From: Unio delphinus
Lineage: Eukaryota > Mollusca > Bivalvia > Unionida > Unionidae
Assembly: GCA_029339505.1 (NCBI GenBank)
Contig: JAQISU010000109.1
Location: 1-64,000 of the forward strand
Reading direction: 5' to 3'
DNA length: 64,000 bases
The notes below the pieces were generated by a model. It was not told where the DNA came from and did not search any database. It saw only the letters and a program-made list of their open reading frames with translations. The position numbers were made by a program, and so were the translations under genes. Of the stretch, positions 1-8,496 are shown in pieces (the first letter of the stretch is position 1; the number at the start of each line of letters is the position of its first letter).

Positions 1-360
<360 letters not shown>

Positions 361-365
361 AGTGA
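361..365. repeat. Left target-site duplication AGTGA
   Basis: AGTGA directly precedes the left terminal repeat and recurs at 15778-15782. The paralogous uninterrupted site near 16479 reads ACTAGTGATGATG, with a single AGTGA. Confidence 0.9.
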
Positions 366-713
366 AGCAGCAGAGAGGGTGAATCCTACAACGTTTTTAG
401 ACAAAATTTGATTGAAATCCTAAAACGAGCCGTCTTATAATCTTATTTTAACCAAAAAAAGGTGAATCCTACAACGTTTTTAGACAAAATTTGATTGAAA
501 TCCTAAAACGAGCCGTCTTATAATCTTATTTTAACCAAAAAAAAGGCGAACCCTACAACGTTTTCAGACAAAAAATTGATTGAAATCTCCCTACGAAATC
601 ATTTTAACTAAAAAATGAAAACGATTTTTTAATTAATTTTGGTCGCAACTTGTTGTCATCCACCCTCTCTGCTGCTTAGTGATTTCATCACTGGGTTAAT
701 AAAAATAATAAAT
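366..713 (+). repeat. Left terminal inverted repeat (348 bp)
   Basis: Reverse complement of 15430-15777 with only a handful of substitutions and T/A-run length differences. Examples are GACC versus GAGC near 633 and AATT versus GATT near 624. It begins AGCAGCAGAGAGGGTG and contains at 661-676 the exact inverse, CACCCTCTCTGCTGCT, so the outer 311 bp is itself bounded by short inverted repeats. The inner 677-713 part contains the small palindrome AGTGATTTCATCACT. No coding sequence lies inside. Confidence 0.93.
378..627 (+). repeat. Tandem ~83-bp subrepeats inside the left TIR
   Basis: Two nearly identical units start at 378 and 461, each beginning GGTGAATCCTACAACG and ending in a poly-A run. 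A diverged third unit starts at 545 (GGCGAACCCTACAACG). The right TIR mirrors the same pattern at about 15530-15765. Confidence 0.85.
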
Positions 714-717
714 GATT

Positions 718-1375
718 TTAACCGAATATTTGATCCAGTCCGATACGATATCGTGTCCGAGGATCATGTAAATTTATTGTTGCGAATCCGTGCGGAGTCG
801 ACTGAGCATGACTAAAGAAATCTCTAAATTGATTGAAGTCCATATCAGAACACCATGTCTGCCAAATATTTCGTAGCGTATGAGTATCAACTCCGTTGAA
901 TACAGACAATACATTGCAGTTATCTCTGATCACTTTTGGAACCTGAGTGTAGCGTTGAGTGACATATATCACGTCAGTGTTTTTGTGACGCCCACGGGAA
1001 AATATTCTAGCAGGATTCTTTTGTTTATCCAACATTATATCGTCGTATACGACTAAATTGTTAATATCTCCATCAATATCATCAATACTCGGTGCTTCAT
1101 CGATATCGGTTATAAAATCAATGGCGTTCTCACCCTTAATTTCTGATGCATTCTCGTTAAAATCCTTTAACACTTCATAACATCGTTGATCATCTACGCT
1201 AGGGGCAATTAAATACAACTTATCCCACTTCATCCATCTCATTATTAAATTGAGCAACAATTGCGTTTTACCGGATCCAGATGGCCCGATTATAATCATC
1301 CGATAGAGTTTGGTAGCGCTGCATGATGCTTAATTGGTTCTCTTGTTTTAGTCGCTGAAAATCAATTATATCCAT
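718..1375 (-). pseudogene. A32/FtsK-like packaging ATPase, 5' frameshift
   Basis: This is the Polinton genome-packaging ATPase of the HerA/FtsK superfamily, thought to drive DNA into the capsid. The open part (1299 down to 718, 193 aa) has Walker A GPSGSGKT at residues 5-12, Walker B VVYDD near residue 84-87, and a sensor-like IYVTQRYTQ near 111-119. Upstream of 1299 an ATG at 1375-1373 opens a second frame with typical N-terminal sequence. That frame does not join the Walker A frame, which has a TAA just upstream of about 1330, so a one-base frameshift lies near 1305-1330. An internal start at 1299 would remove the N-terminal extension but keep the ATPase core. The gene is divergent to the PLA2 gene, 17 bp away. 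Confidence 0.85.
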
Positions 1376-1392
1376 ATTTCTATACATAAATT
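1376..1392. promoter_or_regulatory. Divergent intergenic gap, likely shared promoter
   Basis: Only 17 bp of AT-rich sequence separate the ATPase start (1375, minus) from the zinc-ribbon/PLA2 start (1393, plus). Any promoter must lie here or within the genes. This is inferred from layout alone. Confidence 0.3.
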
Positions 1393-1909
1393 ATGGATCT
1401 ATATTGTGTGAAGTGTAAAACGCGTACTGGCACAGATGATGTGACGACGGTTACAACTAAAAATAACCGTTCAGCGCTTTCTGGTAAATGCGTGCAATGT
1501 GGTACAAAGAAATTTAGATTTGTGTCTATGAAATCTGATTTTAAAAAAAACGAGGAGGTGATATCGCAGCCAAATTGGCAAAGCTCCCTGGAACCCCATG
1601 GGCAAAGTACCCCGGAGAAAAGCACCTTCCAGGATATAGCTACTGTGGACCGGGAACCAGACTTGATATCAGACTCAATAATCAAAATCAACCCAACCCG
1701 GTGAAGAACCAATAAACGCCATTGGTAAGGCCTGTCACCTTCATGATGTTGCTTATAAAAGCAGCAATCTGCAACACAGGCATCTAGCAGATGTGAAATT
1801 AATTCATGCGTTAAATGCTATTCATGATAAATCCTTCAAAGAAAAATTGTCTTCATTTTTGATAAAATCGGCTATGAAAAGTAAATTGATGTTAGGTGCT
1901 GGTAATTAA
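1393..1909 (+). pseudogene. Zinc ribbon plus phospholipase A2 protein, two frameshifts
   Basis: The N-terminal 40 residues carry a zinc ribbon (CxxC at 5-8, CxxC at 33-36). The downstream sequence, in two other frames, carries the hallmarks of a parvovirus-VP1-type phospholipase A2: a calcium-loop YCGPGT near 1636-1653, and an HD dyad in CHLHDVAY near 1733-1756. In parvoviruses that domain helps particles leave endosomes, and a similar role for polintovirus virions is inference. Break 1 falls at or after the A8 run 1543-1550 (frame 1 to frame 3). Break 2 lies between the TAA near 1710 and about 1730 (frame 3 to frame 2). The reading frame then stays open to the stop at 1907-1909. The integrase ATG follows 5 bp later. 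Confidence 0.75.
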
Positions 1910-1913
1910 TAAT

Positions 1914-2874
1914 ATGGAATCAATTTATTATTCTCCGAGGGGATACTGGAGGGGTAACGCTGCAATCAATAAACTCGCTAGCGCTGCAAAAGTGAAAAAA
2001 CCACTGCGGCTAATTGGTTATCCAAACAGGCACTATGGCAAATTTATCTACCACCGCCTAAACAAATTCAATTCTCGCATTTTGATGTGACCGCTCCTAA
2101 TGAAGTTCATCAGGCTGATATATTATTTCTGCCACATGATCGTGGTTACAAATACGCGCTAACCGTAGTTGATATTGCAAGTCGATACAAAGAAGCAGAA
2201 CCGTTAAAAACAAAATCAGCCACTGAAGTCGCTTCTGCATTTGAAAGGATTTATCGACGAGGTCCTCTGCACTGGCCAAATCTGTTACAAGTTGATCCTG
2301 GCAAGGAATTTCAGGGTGCAGTGTTATCTACAATGAAACATCATAATGTCACCATACGACGAGGGCATACTGCGCTACATCGCGACCAGGCCATTGTAGA
2401 ACGATTTAATTGGACGATTGCTGAGCGGTTATTTGGATATCAATACGCAAAAGAATTCATTCAAGAAAAAGCGATCCAGTGAATGGGTTAAAAGATTACC
2501 ATCTGTGATTACTGCACTGAATAACGAGATTACTAGAACAATCAACATGAAACCTATCAACGCGATTAAAAAAAAGTCAATACCCGTACAACCACAAAAG
2601 ATTTCCCTAGAAACGCTAGCGTTTCCCAACCAATTCTTGTAGTAGTGTCATTGTGAGGTACTTATACGAACCAGGAGAGCTTGAAGGGGGTAGAAAAAGG
2701 GCTACTGATCCTATTTGGAGCGTCACTACGCATAAGATATCTAGTATAACACGATCAACTGGTAGACCTCCAGTCTATAAACTGGATTCAACTGCCCCTC
2801 AGCGGGGTTTTACTCGACAACAACTACAAGTGATTCCCGAGGATACTCAATTGCCACCGCATGGTCTTAACTAG
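1914..2874 (+). pseudogene. Polinton retroviral-type DDE integrase, three frameshifts
   Basis: Catalyses insertion of the element's DNA ends. The rve core shows the DDE triad: D in HQAD (2117-2119), D in QVDPG (2294-2296) and E in IVERFN (2399-2401), giving the D-58-D-34-E spacing of this family. The N-terminal part (MESIYYSPRGYW) resembles the zinc-binding/dimerisation region. The C-terminal part (YLYEPGELEGG) is the SH3-like tail. Breaks lie near 1990-1995, near 2466-2472 (an AAAAA run) and near 2640-2653, moving through frames 3, 2, 3 and 1. All catalytic residues remain. The gene converges on the polymerase composite gene and overlaps its end by 8 bp. Confidence 0.9.
2610..2625. repeat. 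Palindrome GAAACGCTAGCGTTTC, copy 1
   Basis: Perfect 16-bp palindrome near the end of the integrase gene, encoding part of LETLAF. Confidence 0.8.
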
Positions 2875-3346
2875 CACCGTTGCGTCTATTGCACTCAAGA
2901 CAAGTCAACATCACATTATTTCTGACATGACCGAGATTGTTATTTTTTCTGTCTACGGTGAATTGGCGAGGATCCTTATCCGAATACTGCCAACGCATTA
3001 TACAATTGCAACTCGCGCAGTGATTATTCTGTTGTTTCTTCAAAGTGATTATTAGTTCAGCATCAATATCAAATTCTCGTTGTTTTTTTTTTGTCCTGTT
3101 GTTTGTACCGGAGAGTTTTTTATTAATGATGCTAACATCAATATCACTTATTGTTGTGTCATTATCATCACCAATGATTTCATCATCGAGGACAACTCTT
3201 CGAAGTTGATTTATGTTTCGTACTCTGGATACTGCGAGATAGATTAAATTCGACCATTCGATGTGATTATCCACCATCCAAACAATTGTATTCGATATAG
3301 TCAATCCCTGTGAAGAGTGTATTGTTGTGCGTATCCTAGCGTCCAC
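2867..3346 (-). pseudogene. Helicase C-terminal motifs plus HNH nuclease
   Basis: The start of this segment has SF1 motifs (TIHSSQGLTI and IYLAVSRVRN, UvrD_C_2-like). About 50 residues at the end form an HNH domain: CASC, then FTVDRKNN, then CLECN, giving paired zinc-binding cysteines around the catalytic region. The segment is in a different frame from the Walker A/B helicase part. It ends with TAA at 2867-2869. Confidence 0.83.
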
Positions 3347-4680
3347 GGGGATTTATTAGCACGCAATGCATCTTCAACGACATTGATATCAACCAGCACA
3401 ATATCATTTAATACCAGAATTTGTTTTTCATTCTGTCCTGGAATATCAACTTCAATATTCTGTTTTCGTGTATCCGATGGCCTATAACAAAGGGGTACTG
3501 GAAGCGTTGCAAATTTTTCTTTATGCAATTCAAATAACTTCATTTGAAGTGTGTCCCTGACTATTTTTCTACTTGCAATGATCAAATCGTTTGGTCTCCA
3601 TGTTTCCCAGAAATCATTCATTGGAGTTTCTGAAATCACTTCACGCGCTATTTCGCATTGGATTCTATCCGGTTGTAATCTAATTAGCGCTTTGAACTCG
3701 CGTAATCGTTCATCAAGTGATCTATAATCAGTGGTGATTTCTTCATAGTAGTCTACAAAACCCTTTAGCCATTCATGTGGAGATGCACCGACAAAAGGTG
3801 GTGGTTGGCCGTGATCACCGCACATGACGACTTTTGTGTTTTTGGTTAACAACCACTCAAGAAATGTTTTTAATACATCTAATGACACTGTGCATATTTC
3901 ATCCCAAATTAAGATTTCAGGAATGAATTTATCACCCATACGCTCAGGAGTCCATTTGTCACCTTTCCATCGAAAAAAACTGTGATAAGTGCAAGCATTT
4001 ACCCCTCGTTGTATCATCTCTCTGGCGAGTCTGTGAGTCGGTGTTAGCACAATCATGTTAGAAACGCTAGCGTTTCCACGACGAAATAATTCAATTGCAC
4101 GAGTTGTCTTTCCTGACCCACCACAACCGTTTAAATAAACTGTCTTGTATCTACAGATTGGATCAGATACCGGTGGTGCATTAGAAAGTTCTGATTGAAT
4201 TTCAATACGGTTACAACAAATATATTTATCATCCATGGCAACGTCTGCGGATTCACAATACTCATGTAGCATCTCCCTTTTAAATCGCCAACGCCCCCAA
4301 TTTTCTTCGGGATCTGTGAATGCCGCTACAGCTGATTTGTACTTATTGTGTATATACATCGAATCAGTGGCCACTCTAACCGCGGTATGAGGAAATCTAT
4401 TTATCATCGAAAATAGATTAATAGAAGCATAGGCTAACATTGAACTTCTCAAATGTGTGTACTGGGAATTATATCCATCACAGTAGGTAACAACCGTACC
4501 TAATTTCTCACCATTGGATAGAAAAGCATCCTTACGGGATACAAGTTTTCCCTGTTTCATTAAATCCGCTACAATAAAATCGTATTCAGCGACATCTATG
4601 ATCAACCGCGAAGAGTATTTCGCGTTATCGTATCGTCCACCCTGGGTAAATTTACCGATTATTCTTCTTCCGAGATCTTT
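3301..4680 (-). pseudogene. Polymerase motifs B and C joined to SF1 helicase
   Basis: Reading from 4680: motif B region GKFTQGG, then motif C as VRVATDSMYI near 4366-4391 (ATDS instead of the more common DTDS, which this family tolerates). A linker of about 70 residues leads to an SF1 helicase of Pif1/RecD type with Walker A GCGGSGKTT (about 4109-4128), Walker B ILIWDE (near 3900) and motif III GDHGQPPP (near 3800-3820). The frame ends at 3301-3303, short of the last helicase motifs. Confidence 0.88.
4061..4076. repeat. Palindrome GAAACGCTAGCGTTTC, copy 2
   Basis: Same 16 bp inside the helicase part of the composite gene, encoding GNASVS just after Walker A. Confidence 0.8.
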
Positions 4681-5252
4681 TGCTTGTTCTTTTTAATTTC
4701 AAATAACTTCTTAGACCAATTTATGATTTCTTCTTCACTGAAATCTGGAAACTGTTTTCGAAGTTCGTTGATTATTCTATCTAGATCGGGTTGTGGTAGC
4801 CAAACTTCTTTCTGAGCTCGAAAGCATATAATAGCCTCGGAAACAATCAACGATATTAGCATACCACAATCAATCATATATCTCAATAGCACTATTGGCA
4901 TCCAGGCCTTTTCAGATAGGTGTCTACCGAGCCAAACATAACTACACGGATGTAATCCTGACGCTAATTCAAATGATATCACACGAGCGAATCCGGTTAA
5001 ATCAAAATCAGGCAATGGTCCATTAATCGCAACACGAGTCATTTCATGCGTGGGGTGTCCAAATCGTTTGAAGTACTCAGCGCATTCCCCATACCCGAGA
5101 AAACTTCCGGGATAACACGCGGATATATCAATTGAAATCATACCATCACGTGAGTATTTCGTATTCCACAGTCCTCCATGACCAAATTTGACGCAACTCA
5201 ATTTAACATCCTCGAGAAAATCATTTCGTGTTGGACGCCATGAGTTTTTTTT
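4659..5252 (-). pseudogene. Polymerase palm segment with motif A
   Basis: Contains palm motif A as SIDISACYPGS. The metal-binding aspartate is at about 5127-5129 and the following SxxYP block is typical of family B. The frame is open upstream to the homopolymer at 5245-5252 and ends at a TAA/TAG at 4659 after an E/K-rich stretch, where sequence of the motif B region continues in another frame. Confidence 0.85.
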
Positions 5253-6822
5253 CTCTTGCGAAGTGAGCTACCACTGATGGAATAGTAAAACTATCCGTGA
5301 GTAGTTTTTCATGGGAATTCTCCGGTGAAAAATCACTAGCGATTTTTCTCATTCTGTTATCTAATTCTTCAATGCGATATAATTCACCATTTGGTTTTAC
5401 AAATTGATCGAATTCTTCATCACTTCTAAGTAACCACACTGACACAGGATCATCCTTACACAACGCATGAATAGCATCAAATAATTTCTCTTCATAGAAA
5501 ACATCCACGACGAACTCCTTAGGGATATATTTCACAGTTCGTTCTCGTGGAAATATTGTTACCGCAGGTGTCCACGCGTGTTTGTTATGATCAATAATCT
5601 GTATTGGTGCTCCATTTTTGTTATATTTCGGTTCGTATAAAACCTCTCCGGTTATCGTCATAACGGTTATTGGGAATCGTAATGATGTTTCTAATTTAGC
5701 TATATCAGAAATCTTTGCACCATGCTGTTTCACTGTCAGTTCCCACTCGGTTATTTTCCTACGTCGCAGATCAGTTAGTTTATTTCCTCGGGATGCATTT
5801 GTGAAGTGTTCTATTATTCGTTCTGCTACACAATTAAGCCCTGACGAATATTTCATAGGAGCTAGTTTTGCGATATCGGGTTTATCATTTAACGGATATA
5901 TCCCATAAACCATTGCTGTTACGGGATAAGATCTTTCGTAGTATGGTTTATCAATGCCGGTTAGAATCCCTGGTTTGGAATCTCTACTCACAATGACAGC
6001 TTTTTTATTCTTGAGGATTGGTTCAAATTTATCCTTAATAATCCATTTGCCATCGACTTCGATAATGAATTTGATTCGGAAAAAATGCCGTTTTTCCCCA
6101 ACACGTGAAATTATCACTGCTGCTTTTTCATCATTCATGGTAGCATCAACAACACCATCAATTCGAAATGTTGACCAACAATAAGATGCTCCATCACGCT
6201 TGAATTCATTAAAACAGTCTCTGATTTTACTAATCATGGCTTTATCAAGAATTGTATTCTTTGGTGTATTAGAAGCTATATCGAGATTGAATTGAGCATC
6301 TTTCCAGGGGTAATCTCTCTTGGACGTTTTTTTTGGTTTATCGAGATTAAATCTAGGATTGATTTTCAATAATCTCTTAAACTCTTTCATGTTTCCGTCT
6401 ATTGGACGTTTTTTTGGTTTATCGAGATTAAATCTAGGATTGATTTTGTTACGTTTTTTTGGTTTATCGAGATTAAATCTAGGATTGATTTTTAATAATC
6501 TCTTAAACTCTTTCATATTTCCGTCTATTGGACGTTTGTTACGTTTTTTGGGTTTATCGAGATTAAATCTAGGATTGATTTTTAATAATCTCTTAAACTC
6601 TTTCATGTTTCCGTCTATTGGACGTTTGTTACGTTTTTTTGGTTTATCGAGATTAAATCTAGGATTGATTTTTAATAATCTCTTAAACTCTTTCATGTTT
6701 CCGTCTATTGGACGTTTGTTACGTTTTTTTGGTTTATCGAGATTAAATCTAGGATTGATTTTTAATAATCTCTTAAACTCCTTATCAGCATTTTTCGAAG
6801 GCGTTCTCCCTAATTCCTTCAT
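5221..6822 (-). pseudogene. Polymerase N-terminal segment with K/R-rich repeats
   Basis: This open segment (about 533 aa from the ATG at 6822) starts MKELGRTP and is followed by about five copies of a basic 30-residue repeat containing EFKRLLKINPRFNLDKPKKR. After the repeats comes a unique globular region of about 350 residues ending near VVAHFAREKK. The stop at 5221-5223 is a frameshift artefact: polymerase-type sequence resumes in another frame on the far side of the T8 run 5245-5252. The basic repeats could act as nuclear localisation or DNA-binding sequence, which is inference. Confidence 0.8.
6333..6790 (-). repeat. 90-bp coding minisatellite in the polymerase gene
   Basis: About five near-identical units, each 90 bp (30 codons), with one shorter unit of 54 bp made by an internal deletion or partial duplication near 6413-6470. 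All steps are multiples of 3, so the frame is kept. Units differ by single bases only (for example CATATTTCC versus CATGTTTCC), which points to recent expansion. Confidence 0.92.
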
Positions 6823-6864
6823 GCTATAATTAAAACAAGCATTTAAATGAAAGATTTTTATATA
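6823..6864. promoter_or_regulatory. Divergent promoter region between polymerase and zinc gene
   Basis: 42 bp of very AT-rich sequence between the polymerase ATG (6822, minus) and the zinc protein ATG (6865, plus), containing TTTTTATATAATG just before the plus-strand start. The promoter role is inferred from layout. Confidence 0.35.
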
Positions 6865-7281
6865 ATGAATCACTGCAAGCGGCTTATGATTGGATCAATA
6901 ACCCCGTGTAACAAATCATGCAGAAATGAGTTCTGTGGGTATCATATGCAAAGCTTTCGACGTGGAAGCCTTGGTCCGTTACCCTGTATTCTATGTGGAG
7001 TTGGGGTCAGGGGAAAATCTCAGTTGTGTCTAAATTGCGGTGGTAAGCGATACAGGGAGTTGAAGCGATATTATGATAAAAGAATAAAAAATGGACAATC
7101 AATCAGAAATTTTGACCCTGACGCTGACAAAGTCAGTATTCTTGACGCTGACAAAGTCAGTATTCTTGACGCTGACAAAGTCAGTATCCTTGACAGAGTC
7201 AAGGATAAAATCATAAGAACTCCTCAAGACTACATCGAAAGATTTATTATTAAACCAAACGATGAATTAGACAAACAATAG
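6865..7281 (+). CDS. Small cysteine-rich zinc-binding protein
   Basis: Function not recognised. The ATG at 6865 gives 138 aa. An upstream in-frame ATG at 6847 would add six residues but crowds the divergent gene. The first 65 residues hold nine cysteines, including CNKSC, CGYH, PCILC and LCLNCGG, suggesting two small zinc-binding modules. The middle has three copies of an 8-residue repeat (DADKVSIL with D) encoded by an exact 24-bp DNA repeat. The tail is charged. It sits between the polymerase and a homing-type nuclease, so an early or regulatory role is possible but unproven. The frame is open with no break. Confidence 0.65.
   Translation: MNHCKRLMIGSITPCNKSCRNEFCGYHMQSFRRGSLGPLPCILCGVGVRGKSQLCLNCGGKRYRELKRYYDKRIKNGQSIRNFDPDADKVSILDADKVSILDADKVSILDRVKDKIIRTPQDYIERFIIKPNDELDKQ
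7120..7191 (+). repeat. Three 24-bp tandem copies in the zinc gene
   Basis: Unit GACGCTGACAAAGTCAGTAT plus four bases at 7120, 7144 and 7168. The third differs by one base. It is in frame and adds 8 residues per copy. Confidence 0.93.
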
Positions 7282-7295
7282 TATTATGTATACGA

Positions 7296-7748
7296 ATGAA
7301 CCAAGAATTCAGACAACACCCTGTGATCACAAATTATGAAGCATCCAGTGATGGTGTTGTAAGAAACCGCAGACTGAAGAAACCAGTTGGGTGGGATAAT
7401 GGTATGGGGTATTTGATGTTTGGTGCTGGATGGAAGAAATATCTCAATCATCGTTTCGTGTACGAGTGTTTCCATGGATTGATCGAGGATGATTTTGTTA
7501 TTGATCATATCGATTCTAATCCGAAAAACAATTCTTTATCAAATCTGCAGGCTATCACACAAAGTGAAAATTCCGATCGAGGGGGGACTGGGAAATACTC
7601 GAAAAAAGCGAGATCTGTGAAATCTTTGAATACGATAACTAACGAAGAAAAAATATTTCAATCAATGAATGAAGCCGGTAGGCACTTCGATATTTGTATA
7701 TCCTCAGTACGAAAAGTTGCAGAGGGGATTTATCGATCAGCTATTTAA
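7296..7748 (+). CDS. HNH homing-type endonuclease (NUMOD4-HNH-like)
   Basis: 150 aa. The N-terminus (residues about 10-40) resembles NUMOD4 (YEASSDGVVRN). The middle is a His-Me finger HNH nuclease: LNHRFVYECF, then FVIDHIDSNPKNNSLSNLQAITQSEN. The C-terminal SVKSLN to SVRKVAEGIYRSA resembles the NUMOD1/IENR1 DNA-binding repeat. Such proteins are usually free-standing or intron-encoded homing nucleases of phages and large DNA viruses. It is a different family from the HNH at the end of the polymerase composite. The stop at 7746-7748 comes just before an AAAAAA run, and another frame continues plausibly for about 16 codons, so a small C-terminal frameshift is possible. The start at 7296 lies 14 bp after the zinc gene stop. 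Confidence 0.8.
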   Translation: MNQEFRQHPVITNYEASSDGVVRNRRLKKPVGWDNGMGYLMFGAGWKKYLNHRFVYECFHGLIEDDFVIDHIDSNPKNNSLSNLQAITQSENSDRGGTGKYSKKARSVKSLNTITNEEKIFQSMNEAGRHFDICISSVRKVAEGIYRSAI

Positions 7749-7831
7749 AAAAGGACGAGACAAAAAATTCAATTTAGTTATGTCTAATGCGTCATATTTT
7801 TCATTTAGAAATATATAATTGTTATAGAATA

Positions 7832-8188
7832 ATGAATTCTGAAAACATGAATAGCATCATATCCGAGATTTCAAAATTGAAAAGTTGGGATATTGAACTA
7901 TCAGATGGGTTAAATCCTGATCAAATCATGTCTGATTTTCAGGACATAGAATACGGAGTTAACAACAATAAATACATGCTACCAAAGAAGTATGCGCTCA
8001 TCAAAAGAATTCAGAATTCTATTAAGGACTCTCTCGCATTCTCCAGTGACGTAAGTGTGTTCGCTCCGTTGTATACCATCGTAGAACGAATACGAAAAGA
8101 ATTGGGGTACGAATACGAATTGAAAAATGAGGTTAATTCTAAAGTTAGAAACCTACGGGCTTTAATTCAAGAAAATGAACAATTTTGA
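7832..8188 (+). CDS. Hypothetical small protein
   Basis: 118 aa from the ATG at 7832. An in-frame ATG at 7787 would give 133 aa, but the inner start lies in the AATAATG context shared by other genes of the element. No family recognised. It is charged and probably helical (KNEVNSKVRNLRALIQ near the C-terminus suggests a coiled coil), with no membrane segment. It is the last gene before the non-coding gap that separates the mixed-strand block from the structural block. Confidence 0.55.
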   Translation: MNSENMNSIISEISKLKSWDIELSDGLNPDQIMSDFQDIEYGVNNNKYMLPKKYALIKRIQNSIKDSLAFSSDVSVFAPLYTIVERIRKELGYEYELKNEVNSKVRNLRALIQENEQF

Positions 8189-8493
8189 TTGACCAACCAT
8201 TTATCATTATTTGATTGTGACCGTCCCTCATAGAGATTTTAATTTTGTTTTTAGCATTTTTTGATCAAAACTGTTGAAATCAGTGAATAAAAAATTGATG
8301 GCTGGTTCGGATTGATCAAAAATAGAATGGGGAAAGTCACAGTATTATTATTATTTATAGCAATTATGTGACTTTCCCCATCATTGAACGAAGCTGTCTC
8401 ACAGTGAAATAACACTTCCATGACCATCCGATGGTGTTAGGTCGGGATTGAAAAATTGTTTTGCAATTGAAAAATTGTTTCTGATTTCAAATA
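8189..8493 (+). other. Non-coding gap between early-type and structural blocks
   Basis: 305 bp with no convincing gene. It contains a perfect 15-bp hairpin (8327-8381) and, at its right end, two direct copies of ATTGAAAAATTGTTT (8448 and 8466) leading into the motif before the next gene. Confidence 0.7.
8327..8381. terminator. Strong hairpin, possible terminator or cis signal
   Basis: Arms ATGGGGAAAGTCACA (8327-8341) and its exact reverse complement (8367-8381) enclose a 25-nt AT-rich loop. Placement between transcription blocks fits a transcript end, but a replication or packaging signal is equally possible. Confidence 0.4.
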
Positions 8494-8496
8494 ATG
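8464..8496 (+). promoter_or_regulatory. Candidate structural-gene promoter motif, copy 1
   Basis: A 33-bp block ending in the ATG of the 324-aa gene matches 9501-9533 at all but one base. Its core is GTTTCTGATTTCAAATAATG. Near-identity of non-coding DNA before two unrelated genes argues for a shared promoter or translation-start signal. Confidence 0.6.

Larger units (their letters stand above)
2867..6822 (-). pseudogene. Family B DNA polymerase / SF1 helicase / HNH composite gene, broken
   Basis: One leftward gene of about 4 kb once encoded a protein of roughly 1,300 residues: a long N-terminal region, family B palm, an SF1 helicase and a C-terminal HNH nuclease. It would replicate the element. 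I recognise this polymerase-helicase-HNH order as a recurring invertebrate Polinton family. Three frameshifts divide it: at the T8 run 5245-5252, near 4678-4690 between palm motifs A and B, and near 3320-3340 before the last helicase motifs. Chosen start: ATG at 6822-6820, 42 bp from the divergent zinc gene. An upstream in-frame ATG at 6873 would overlap that gene. The N-terminal region is inflated by a 90-bp minisatellite. The classical DxE exonuclease motif is not evident. Confidence 0.9.

Noticed and set aside
6320..6829. 169-codon plus-strand frame with FFGLSRLNLGLI repeats
   Set aside because: Antisense shadow of the in-frame minisatellite in the polymerase gene.
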